Made by a program: the position numbers and the translations under genes | Origin: Wurfbainia villosa | Taxonomy: Eukaryota > Streptophyta > Magnoliopsida > Zingiberales > Zingiberaceae | DNA: 64,000 nucleotides | Assembly: GCA_025175895.1 (NCBI GenBank) | Contig: CM045998.1 | Span: 18,089,153 to 18,153,152 of the forward strand | Direction of reading: 5' to 3' | In this document: positions 54,744 to 64,000 of the stretch, in pieces | How positions within the stretch are numbered: position 1 is the stretch's first letter | How the letters are laid out: every line of letters begins with the position of its first letter | The notes under the pieces: model-generated | What the model saw: only the letters and a program-made list of their open reading frames with translations | Database searches by the model: none | Told to the model about the DNA's origin: nothing

Positions 54744-56614
54744 TTGGGTAATAATTTAGAAGATATGAAACGAGGTGGGCGTGCTCTCGCGCCGAGACGT
54801 GGTGCAGGGCGACCATGCACAAGGACATTGAGATCTACTCGGATGCCAGAAAGGTCTACGAAGGATGAGCATGTCGATCAGGATCAGACTTCCCATGGTG
54901 CCACGGGTGTATCGGGCCCTCAGTCCCTGACGATTCCTTATCCAGACATACCCACTTCTACGGTATTCACGGTACCACCGGTTGTACCAACTCCAACATC
55001 TCCCGCAGTACCCTCGGTAGCACCTGCTACTGTACCTCCGGAGGTACCACCGGTAGCCCCTGCTGCTACATACCAGGACCTCCTCCAGTAGTGCCTATGG
55101 GATATGCGGCACCTCCGCTAGTGGTGCTTGATACTGCATACCCGACAACCCCACCAGTAGTACCAGTTGCCTCTTTCTCAGTACCAACCCCTACTTGTGC
55201 AACCACACCAACTTCAGTGGTTTTGCCAGCTCCCGCAGTGATCCCTACTCATCTTGCTGATGTGACTGCAGCACGAGTTTGGATCCCAATCTTGACGGAG
55301 TCGGTGAAAGGCTGATTCACACTCTTCCGTTGAGAGGCAGATCCAAGGGCGGCACAGTCTTGGATAGAGACTATGGAGCGGACCTTTTTCTATATGGCTT
55401 GCTTCAAGTGGGTGAAGACAGAGCTTGCAGCCTACCATTTATGGGATGAGACTGAAACCTAGTGGGACACGGAGCATGCGATTATAGGTGAGCAGCAGAT
55501 AACATGGGCAAAATTCAGAGAAGTTTTCGACAGTCAATACTTTTCACTATCTTATTAGATGACGCGTCGTCAAGATTTTCAGAACCTTTGACAGAACAAT
55601 CGCACAGTGATGGAATATAATGTTGAATTCAATCGATTAACCAAATTCTGTCCGGAGTTAGTCACTGAGGACCGGTCTTGCATGCTTCAATTTGTTTAGG
55701 GTCTAGAAGGACATCTTCAGGTGAAGCTAGCAGATTTTGGGAATTCTTCTTATAGAGAGGCATTGGATCGAGCTCTTTTGATTGAGTTGGCTCAGTAGAG
55801 AGAAAATGCGGAAAGGAAATGGAAAACACTTAGGGTTGATTCGGGCTCAGTCAAGCCAGCCACGGCACGGCCAGAAATGCGATGGCCGCAGCCAGACGAA
55901 GCCGTGCTTCTAGGGCATCGTGCAAATCCTAGAAGATCGACGATTCATCGAGAAGCGGTCCTCTAATGTCAATCACTATGTTAGGTGCGGGTCCCAGGAT
56001 CATATTATATTGGCATAATCGACATAGTCGGCTTGCTATTATCAGAAACTTTCGACACGCAGGAGATTGTTCACAAGACTCAGCATGTGGCATCAGGAGT
56101 GTCTATGCAGGGAGGATAGTACGAACAGAAGGGACCTCAGTGAGGCAGGCAGAAATCCCAATCTTCACAACGCCAGTAGAAGATGACTCCCCCGGCAGTT
56201 GCTGCTTATGTTATGCACGGACAGGAACACTCTGGTGCCCCTATGGAGTTGCAGAGTTTTATTTCAGACCTCGATGTCGTAGTTGGTGTAGTATCGCCTT
56301 AGCCTCACCTTAGTGCGATGCTCGATCTCGGCCTTAGTCATTGGTGCGATGATCGATCGCGGCCTACGCCGCCGATCGCGATGCGATTGCCGCAGCCTCG
56401 ATCGTTGGTTACAGATCAACAGCAGTATTTATATCAGCCTCTGGTATAGTACTCGGCATCGTCGTAGTATCCTTCTCAGTAGCAGTCTCGGGCACAACCG
56501 TCGCAGCCTCTGGCAGCGCTACCACCTCCACCCCCGCCAGAGACTGGACATATTCATGCAGTTATCCAAGAGGATGCACAGTGAGCCAACAGATCTATTT
56601 TTGGTGGTACAGTT
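54744..56614 (+). pseudogene. gag: I gag pseudogene (gypsy type)
   Basis: Frame 54744-55091 begins with a basic segment (RGGRALAPRRGAGR), then a Pro/Val/Thr-rich linker that continues in another frame to 55315. The capsid-type retrotransposon Gag domain follows at about 55420-55800 with stops (AYHLWDE, WAKFREVFDSQYF, VEFNRLTKFCPELV). A degraded knuckle-like stretch is near 55960-56020, and a Gln/Pro-rich region near 56400-56560. Clusters of GATCG strings at 56325-56405 look out of place in the Gln-rich stretch. K interrupts it; nonfunctional. Confidence 0.75.
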
Positions 56615-57867
56615 TGTTAGGACCCTTGGAATAGCTAGAGGGGGGTGATTAGCATTTCTTCGATTCTACAAACAAGTTAGAGGAAGCAATACAAATACGA
56701 AAATGAATACGAATAAGAAATACGAAACCAATGCTAACACCCGATGTTATGTGGTTCGGAGATGACGCTCCTACTCCACGGCAATCCGTAAGGTGGATTA
56801 GTCCTAGCCAAGCTTCACTATCTTCTCCTTTGGATGAACCAAGGTGGAGAAACCTTTCTTACAATGATCTCCTCTTCTTTACAATGATGGATGATCAAGA
56901 ACAAGAGAAGAGGAGGTTTTGAATCACTAAAAACACTTAGGAAGCTTGGTGAGCACGAGGATGTAGTTAGGATTAAGAGCACTAGCCTCACCAAGCTTCC
57001 CATGGCCCCTTTTTATAGAAGAGGGGCTGTTTTTCCCGTTGGGCGTCGATCAGTCGACTGATGCATGCCATCAGTCGACTGCCGCCGAAGCCAACGGCTT
57101 CTGAAACGCGATCTCCGCGGAGATTCGTAGCCGCAATCTCCAACGGCCAGGTGATCAGTCGACTGATCCCTCCATCGATCGATGGGGTGATCGATCAGTG
57201 ATCAAGCGGCAATCGAGTGAGAGGCGCGTTACGTGGCGATATTTCCCTTGATCGGTCGGTGATTCCCTTGGCGATCGGTGATCACGCGATATCGATCGGA
57301 TCGATATGCCCAAAGCGATCGGCGATAGTTAGGGTATCACCTAGATCGATCGATCGCTCGACGGTCGGCCGATACATACTCGATACTCATCAAGTATGAG
57401 TAATTCATACTTGATTTTATACCCTAGACCTAGACTCAACCTTCTAGCCCTTCAATAAGCCTTGCGCCTTCAGGATCCCTCCGAGTCCGCGACTTGTTCA
57501 TCCTTTGCGCTTTGCTTCCAAGAGCTTCCTTCGGTTTCGTCCTGTCTTGGGTTGCCAAATGCTTGGACTTTACGCTGCCAAGATCGCACGCTTGGACTTA
57601 TGCCGCCAAGACTTTACTTTGGACTTCCTTTGCCAAGGTTCACTTTGGACTTTATCTTCGCCAAGACTACAAGCTTGGTCTTATCGCCAAGTCCATCCTT
57701 GGACTTCCTTTGCCAAGATCATACTTGGACTTCCTTTACCAAGTACTTCATCCTTGGATTTCCTGTCACTTAAACACATTCGTACTTAGATCACAAGATA
57801 TTGCCTAACTTAGATGATTAGCCAAACATCAAAACATATAAATGCTTGGAGCATTGTTGCACCAACA
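56615..57867 (-). repeat. K 3' LTR
   Basis: 1253 bp, TGTTAGGACCC...GCACCAACA. C-run motif on the minus strand at about 56637-56650; TATA-type box at 57010-57017; palindrome block 57045-57370 mixing CAGTCGACTG and CGATCGATCG; CTTGG/CCAAG array 57555-57760. Confidence 0.95.
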
Positions 57868-58893
57868 ATCTCCCCCTTTTTGATGTTTGACAATCATTTA
57901 AGTTAGGTCTTTAAAGATACACACATACACATAATTATCTAACTTTAGCATTCCTTCTCCCCCTTTGACATACCTCAAATTGAGAAGGATTTCAAAAAAT
58001 GAAAGAATTTAAAGGTGTTGGATCTTGGACTAAGACATAAGATAGCAATTAAGCTCCCCCTTAATCCAAGATATACTTTATATTGTGTAAACAATAGTTG
58101 AAGCAAAGCATACTACAAATTCAAACAATTAAGTCCTAACTTTGCACCAACAATGGTTTTGGGGATGAAAAAGATATAGTTTATGAAAACTCCCCCTAAA
58201 ACACTGTATTAATTAGCCCTAAAACTTGTTTATACGCAATTTTATCATACTATAGTGTTAGGACATCAAAGATACACCAAATATCATAAAATGGAGTCTA
58301 TTATCAGAAAATACAGAGTACCAGATCAGTTTCTAAACGATCATGCCAGCTAAATGAAATTTGACCTTTTCATTAATTTGAAATGCGGTAGAAATTCCGA
58401 AATCTCGAAAAATCACGAAATTTTGCGTACACATTTCTGAAATCATACTTTATCAAGGAAAAATAATTTTAAAAATATATATTTTCCAGATTACAAGATT
58501 GATACAAACTTGGAACCTATCAAAGGTTCTAAAGAATTTGTAACCTTTGTATCACTTTTGTGTTCCATTTGAAAACTGTTTTTCAAAATATGATGAACAT
58601 AGTTTAAGTTATATATTATTTGGAATTTCCAACCATGTTCTTCGAGCTATGTATCCATTACTTGAATACAAGCCTTCCCAATGATTGGTTCATAAGGTAT
58701 TTATGTCTCTAGGTGTGTTATTGGCTCATAGTAATGCATCATAACAAGCATGATGAGCCAGGTACACCTTCCCTATCATCTCACATGGTTCTAAGTGTCT
58801 CAATACACAAATCAAGTTTTCTTAAGGCTTTTCGTGAGATGCATCAAGGTATAAAGAAGCTATAAGATTATAGGATCATGCAAATCTAGAATT
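57868..58893 (-). other. K 3' noncoding region with repeated polypurine tracts
   Basis: Plus-strand CTCCCCC runs at 57870, 57958, 58053 and 58190 are coding-strand polypurine tracts; spacing resembles A. Stem-loop at 58777-58841. No coding frame. Confidence 0.82.
58777..58841 (-). other. K copy of the conserved stem-loop
   Basis: Perfect arms at 58777-58784 and 58834-58841, 49-nt loop with a short inner GTGT/ACAC pair. Sense downstream motif GTGAGATGATAGG. Confidence 0.75.
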
Positions 58894-61800
58894 TTACTCT
58901 ACAAAGCACATACCAAGCTCTCTTCTTAATGATGAAAATTCGGCTTCGGGAAGAGCTTTGGTGAAGATATCGGCAAGGTTGGACTTAGATTCTACATAAT
59001 TAAGTTCAATGTCCCCTCTTGCCACATGATCTCTTATGAAGTGATGTTTCACTTCAATGTGCTTTGTCCTAGAGTGATGTACCGGATTTTTGGTCAAGTT
59101 GATGGTACTCACATTATCACAATAAACTTTAATGTTAGAGTAGTGTAGCTCATAATCCACAAGAGTATGTCTCATCCAAAGTAATTGAGCCACACAACCA
59201 CCCATAGCCACATATTCGGCTTCGGTGGTTGATAAAGCAACACAATGTTGCTTCCTACTACTCCAACTAACTAGGGAGGACCCAAGAAATTGGCATCCAC
59301 CACTAGTACTTTTCCTATCCAATTTGCACCCAGCATAATCGGAATCGGTATACCCAAGCAATTCAAATGATCTAGTCCTAGGATACCAAAGTCCTACATT
59401 TAGGATGCCTTTAATATATCTTAATATTCTTTTGACGGCTACCAAATGTGATTCTTTGGCACAAGATTGGTATCTTGCACACATACCTACCACAAATAAA
59501 ATGTCGGGTCTACTAGCGGTTAGGTATAGTAGGCTACCAATCATACTCCTATAAAGTTTAAGATCAATTGATTTACCTTCATGATCACTATCTATTCTAG
59601 TGCTAGTGGCCATAGGAGTGGTTACAATTTTGGCATTTTCCAAACCAAATTTCTTGATCATTTCATTTGCATATTTGGTTTGATAAATATGAATACCCTC
59701 ATTGGTTTGTTTGACTTGTAAGCCTAGGAAAAAGGTAAGCTCTCCAACCAAACTCATTTCAAATTCATTTTCCATATTTTTTTATAAAGTCTTGAAGAAG
59801 ATCATTATTTGTTGACCCAAAGATGATATCATCAACATATACTTGGGCTATGAATATATCTTTCAATGTTGACTTTATAAACAAAGTTTGATCTACTTGT
59901 CCTCTTCTAAAATCCTTAGAAATTAAGAATGATGACAATCTTTCATACCATGCCCTAGGAGCTTGTTTTAACCCATATAATGCTTTCCTAAGCTTGCATA
60001 CATGATTTGGATAATCTATGTTCTCAAACCCGTGGTTGCTCCACATATACTTCCTCCTTAATAAAACCATTTAAGAATGCCGATTTAACATCCATTTGGT
60101 AAAGTTTAAATCCCATATAGGAAGCATATCCTAGGAGAATTCTAATAGATTCTAATCTAGCAACCGGGGCATAAGTCTCATCATAGTCAAGCCCCTCAAC
60201 TTGATTAAATCCCCTAGCAACCAACCTAGCCTTATTCCTAGTGATATTTCCTTGATCATCTAATTTATTCCTAAAGACCCATCTTGTAGTAATTATGGTG
60301 CTATCATTGGGTCTAGGTACTAATTCCCACACTTGACTTCTCTCAAATTGAGCCAATTCATCTTGCATTGCCAAAATCCAATCCGGATCATGTAATGCAT
60401 CATTGATCGACTTGGGCTCAATTTGTGAGATAAGAGCAACTTGACTAGTAGGAGGTCTATGAAATGACCTAGTTCTTACTCCTTGAGAAAGATCTCCTAC
60501 TACTTGGTCAAGTGGATGATCTTGATGAATTCTTAGGTTTCTAGAAGGGGTTTCAATTTGATCATTGTTATCTTCCACCCTTCTTTCATCATCGGAGTCT
60601 CCTCTTCCTCCCCCTTGATCATTACCCCTAATGGTCAAATTTTGAAGTTTTTGGGTAATGTCTTGATTATTGTCATTAATATCCTTATCAATGGAGGACT
60701 TTCTAGGGTAGGTACTAGTGGTTTCATCGAATTTCACATTTGAGGACTCCTCAATCCCTTGGGTTCTCTTATTATAGACTCTATACCCTCTACTTGTGGA
60801 TGAGTATCCAACTAGGATTCCCTCATCCGCTTTAGATTCAAATTTCCCTAAGTTATCTTTGGTATTTAAGATATAAACTTTACACCCAAAGACTTTGAAA
60901 TAGTGAATTGTGGGAATAGTTCCATTCCATAGTTCAAAAGGTGTTTTTCCTAAAAACCTATGGATTTGAACCCTATTTTGGATATAGCAAGTGGTATTCA
61001 CCGCTTCCGCCCACAAGTAGCTAGGAAGTGAATATGCATTAAGCATGGTCCTAGCGGCCTCTTGTAGGGCACGATTTCTCCTTTCCACCACCCCATTTTG
61101 TTGGGGTGTTCTTGGACAAGAGAACTCATGCTTGTACCCTTGTTCTAAACAAAATTGTGAAAATTTTGAGTTCTCAAATTCACCACCATGATCACTACGG
61201 ATCCGGTTGATTTTGAGACTCTTTTCATTTTCAACCCTTTTACTAAATCCTATGATTATTTCTAAGGTATCATCCTTATGTTTCATAAAATAGACCCAAG
61301 TATACCTAGAAAAATCATCTACTATAACCAAGCAATATTTATTACCATTTAAAGATGGAGTACTATGACAATCAAATAAGTCAAGATGCAATAACTCTAA
61401 TGGTAAAGATGTGTTAGTTAGAGTTTTACCTTTGTGTGATGCCTTTGTTTTCCTTCTTGGCATGCATCACACAATTTGTTCTTGACATACTTGATCTTTG
61501 GTAGCCCTTTGACCAACTCCATCTTGGCTACCTTGGCTATGTTTTTCATGTTGATGTGCCCCAATCTTCTATGCCATAGCCAACATTCCTCTTCTTTTGC
61601 AACAAAACACTTAGTAGAAATGTTAGAAGCATATGAAAGATCAACATAATAGATATTTGACTTCCTAAATCCAACTAACATGCAATCATTTAATTCCTTG
61701 TGTCTAATCATGCATTTAGAGGATTCAAAGGAAACATGATAGTTTGCATCACAAAGTTGACTAACACTCAATAGATTAAACTTCATATTTTCAACTAGCA

Positions 61801-61987
61801 AGACTTTGTGAATAATAATTTTGGGGGATACCTCAATTGTACCTCTACCTAATATCTTGAGTTTTCCACTATTCCCAAAAGACACCGCTCCCTTCTTCAC
61901 ATATTTAATTGTGGAGAACTTGCTCACATCCCCGGTCATATGTGTTGAGCAACCGCTATCCACAATCCACATACCTCGCTCTCCTAC
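58894..61987 (-). pseudogene. pol: K pol: protease, integrase, RT and RNase H, near-complete but frameshifted
   Basis: Protease and pre-integrase: 61418-61972 ([36 protein letters not shown]). Integrase and the start of RT: 60024-61463 ([53 protein letters not shown]). RT: 59765-60070 (VCKLRKALYGLKQAPRAW, catalytic YVDD). RT end and RNase H: 58894-59775 (LGYTDSDYAGCKLDRKSTSG, STTEAEYVAMGG, DNVSTINL). Three frame changes: near 61440, near 60040 (after YVEQP) and near 59775 in a run of seven A (minus strand). Each is a one- or two-base indel in otherwise well-conserved code; assembly error is possible. Confidence 0.93.
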
Positions 61988-61990
61988 CTA
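61982..61990 (-). promoter_or_regulatory. K Gag/protease junction: in-frame TAG with GTAGGA context
   Basis: The TAG at 61988-61990 ends Gag (WVPKVCVFHVI) and is followed in frame by GTA GGA and, 12 nt on, the protease MWIVDSG. Same position and near-same context as A. Confidence 0.55.
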
Positions 61991-63604
61991 AATCACATGA
62001 AAAACACAAACTTTTGGTACCCAAACATTTGGACCGGTAACATTAAGTAAAAACTTCTTAGGTACCCAAGCTTTCTTAACCTTACCCTTAATAGTTGCTT
62101 TCCTATTTATTAATGAAATGTAAGCAACTTCTTTTTCTTTTGGCTTATACCCTAAACCGGCCTTGTTATAAACCGCTCTTTGTCTACTAAGAATCATATC
62201 AAGACACTTTGAGCCATTTGAAAATTTTTCTAAACATGCTTTTAATTCACTAACCTCATCCTTAAGTTTATCATTTTCTTCTTTAAGCATGCAAGAGTCA
62301 ATATGTGAGGGTTTTTCATTTCTAATGGCTTTTAGTTCTACCTTCATGCTTTTAACCTTAGATTTTGACTTATCTAGAGCTTCTTTAAGATAGGCAATTG
62401 ATTTATAAAGGAGCTTAACCTTAGGAGAGTTCATTACCTCATCGTCACTAGATGACGATTCATCGCTTGAGGAATCTTCTTGGCTTGAGGTACTCGAATC
62501 ATCTCCTAGGGCCATGAGTGCCACATGGCGTGTGATGTGGCAAAGCTCATCATCGGAGGAAGAATCTTCAATGCTTGGTGTGTCCCATGTGGTTTGAGCC
62601 ACCATGGCCTCCTTCTTCTTCTTTTCCGTTTTGTCCTTCTTTTTCTTTTCTTTTCCTCCTTCTTTTTAGCTCCGGGCAATTCTCTTTATGTGCCCCTTCT
62701 TGTTGCAAGCATGGCAAATCACATTATTATTAAAACTTGAATTACCATTAAATTTACCTTTTGAGGAATGAGACCCTTCCTTGCTTCTCTATTCTTGAAC
62801 TCTCTTGACTTCCTATAAAGCTTCTTGTGAAATTTGCCATTTCACTAGATGAGTCTCCATCACTACTTGACTCATCCTCCGACTCGGATGATGATGATGC
62901 TTCTTTTCTTTTCTTCTTCTTCTTTTCTTTCTTGTCCTTCTTTTCAACGAATAGAGCTAACCCCTTTTCCTTAGAGGACATGTTAGTTTGCTCATGTAAT
63001 TCAAACTCACAAAACAATTCATCAATTTTAATTTGAGATAAATCTCTAGTTACCTTAATTGCATCAACTATAGAGGTCCATAAAGAATTTCTAGGAAATG
63101 CTTGTAAAATATACCTTACCAAATCCCGATTGTCAACTCGCTCACCTATGATATGGAGTCCGTTAACAATTTCTTTGAACCTTCCATGCATTTGACTTAC
63201 GGTTTCATGCATCTTCATTTGGAAGGCTTGAAGTTGTCCAATCAATAGGTCCTTCTTGGCCCTCTTTGATTCCTTGGAACCTTCATTTAGCTCAATGAGC
63301 TTTTCCCATAATTCCTTGGCGGATTCGAAAGGTCCCACCTTGTTAAGTTGCTCCATGGTAATTCCACATTGAATGGTGAGTACCGCTTTTGCATTTGACT
63401 CGAAACTCCTATTCATTTCTCTTGTCCAATCCTTGCTCGGAATAGGGTTTCCACGTTCATCCACCGGTTCCTTGAAGCCATCTATAACACTATGCCAAAT
63501 TTCAATATTACTCATTAAATAGTATTTCATCCTACCTTTCCAATATGCGGACTCCCATCGAAGAGTGGTGGCTTGGCGATGCTATATCCCTCTTGAAGAG
63601 CCAT
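61988..63604 (-). pseudogene. gag: K gag, frameshifted
   Basis: The start ATG at 63602-63604 (MALQEGYSIAKPPLFDG) is followed by an indel at about 63555. The main capsid frame is 62754-63530 (MKYYLMSNIEIWHS, ESAKELWEKLIELNE, KKDLLIGQLQAFQMKMHETV, MHGRFKEIVNGL, FPRNSLWTSIVDA). The single zinc knuckle near 62690-62730 starts CHACNKKGHIKR, but a missing base shifts the last Cys out of frame. 61988-62605 carries the acidic Ser-rich part, a coiled-coil-like stretch (KSMKVELKAIRNEKP) and the WVPK end. Otherwise like A, with less decay. Confidence 0.9.
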
Positions 63605-63642
63605 TGATGCCTTGGTTGATGGTGAGATCTTCCAAGCAATCC

Positions 63643-63655
63643 GCTCGATACCACT
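63643..63655 (-). other. K primer-binding site
   Basis: Minus strand AGTGGTATCGAGC; TGGTAT is intact, the following bases have diverged from CAGAGC. Confidence 0.75.
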
Positions 63656-64000
63656 TGTTAGGACCCTTGGAATAGCTAGAGGGGGGGGTGATTAGCGTTT
63701 CTTCGATTCTACAAACAAGTTAGCGGAAGCAATACAAATACGAAAATGAATACGAATAAGAAATACGAAACCAATGCTAACACCCGATGTTACGTGGTTC
63801 GGAGATGACGCTCCTACTCCACGGCAATCCGTAAGGTGGATTAGTCCTAGCCAAGCTTCACTATCTTCTCCTTTGGATGAACCAAGGTGGAGAAACCTTT
63901 CTTACAATGATCTCCTCTTCTTTACAATGATGGATGATCAAGAACAAGAGAAGAGGAGGTTTTGAATCACTAAAAACACTTAGGAAGCTTGGTGAGCACG
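63656..64000 (-). repeat. K 5' LTR, truncated by the window end
   Basis: 345 bp, about 99% identical to the start of the left LTR. Confidence 0.95.

Larger units (their letters stand above)
50499..64000 (+). mobile_element. Element I: Ty3/gypsy retrotransposon, 5' part, entered by J and K
   Basis: Starts TGTGATATACCGG inside H's LTR. Long 5' LTR (about 2.78 kb without J) ending GGGGCATGACA at 54505, primer site at 54513, then a gypsy-type gag remnant until K at 56615. LTR length and the TTTGGTATCAGAGC primer context suggest a Tekay/Del chromovirus, but pol is not in the window, so the lineage is tentative. Its 3' end lies beyond 64000. Confidence 0.8.
56615..64000 (-). mobile_element. Element K: autonomous-type Sirevirus, minus strand, related to A
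   Basis: Left (3') LTR 56615-57867; right (5') LTR from 63656, cut by the window end. Full gag and pol between them. The first about 345 bp of the two LTRs differ by three substitutions and one G-run length change, so the insertion is recent. The left TSD is probably cagtt (56610-56614); its partner is outside. Coding frames carry several indels. Confidence 0.95.

Noticed and set aside
54744..55315. Pro/Val-rich frames as a host cell-wall protein gene
   Set aside because: They follow a primer-binding site and precede a gypsy capsid-type domain; best read as the Gag N-terminal region.

Overview
This window is plant nuclear DNA made entirely of nested LTR retrotransposons. I see no host gene, tRNA, rRNA or CRISPR. 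Ty1/copia elements dominate. Most belong to the Sirevirus (SIRE/Maximus) lineage: gag next to an initiator-Met primer-binding site, C-terminal WVPK-type Gag motifs, repeated polypurine tracts, and LTR ends with a C-run motif. There is also one Angela/BARE-type copia element and one Ty3/gypsy element, possibly Tekay/Del-like. This mix fits a large-genome flowering plant, perhaps a monocot; I cannot name the species.

Eleven elements (A to K, my labels) can be ordered by target-site duplications (TSDs) and by host sequence that resumes on the far side of each insertion. H is the oldest (47574-50498 visible, its gag off the left side). C (16022-17002 and 44782-47573) sits in H. A (1-16021, minus) and D (17003-44781, Angela) are both inserted in C's gag. 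B (7334-15858) is in A's LTR (TSD ttctc). E (23399-36332, minus) is in D's pol (TSD ttaag). F (24241-30501) is in E's LTR. G (37915-43353, minus) is in D's 3' LTR (TSD gggac). I (gypsy, from 50499) is in H's LTR, J (51334-52557) is a solo LTR in I's LTR (TSD aagat), and K (56615 to the window end, minus) is in I's internal region. The deepest chain is five levels: H > C > D > E > F.

A, B and K carry gag plus pol (protease, integrase, reverse transcriptase, RNase H), all broken. C, E, F and G carry gag but no pol, and H shows no pol in its visible part. The gag frames of E, F and G are full-length and open, so these look like non-autonomous gag-only Sireviruses (TR-GAG-like) mobilised by partners such as A, B or K.

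The observations most worth following are RNA-level signals. (1) The 5' leader of D holds four exact copies of a 19-mer that folds into a hairpin with a CTCTC loop, each over a different but self-complementary lower stem; two of them lie inside a 14-bp long-range stem. (2) Eight Sirevirus elements share a CATCTCAC / GTGAGATG stem-loop between the coding region and the 3' LTR, with a downstream GTGAGATGNTAGG consensus in most; B has a second copy between gag and pol. (3) A and K share an in-frame TAG followed by GTAG at the Gag/protease junction, a candidate readthrough site. (4) LTR palindrome arrays (CAGTCGACTG) differ sharply between the two LTRs of single elements whose flanks match well.
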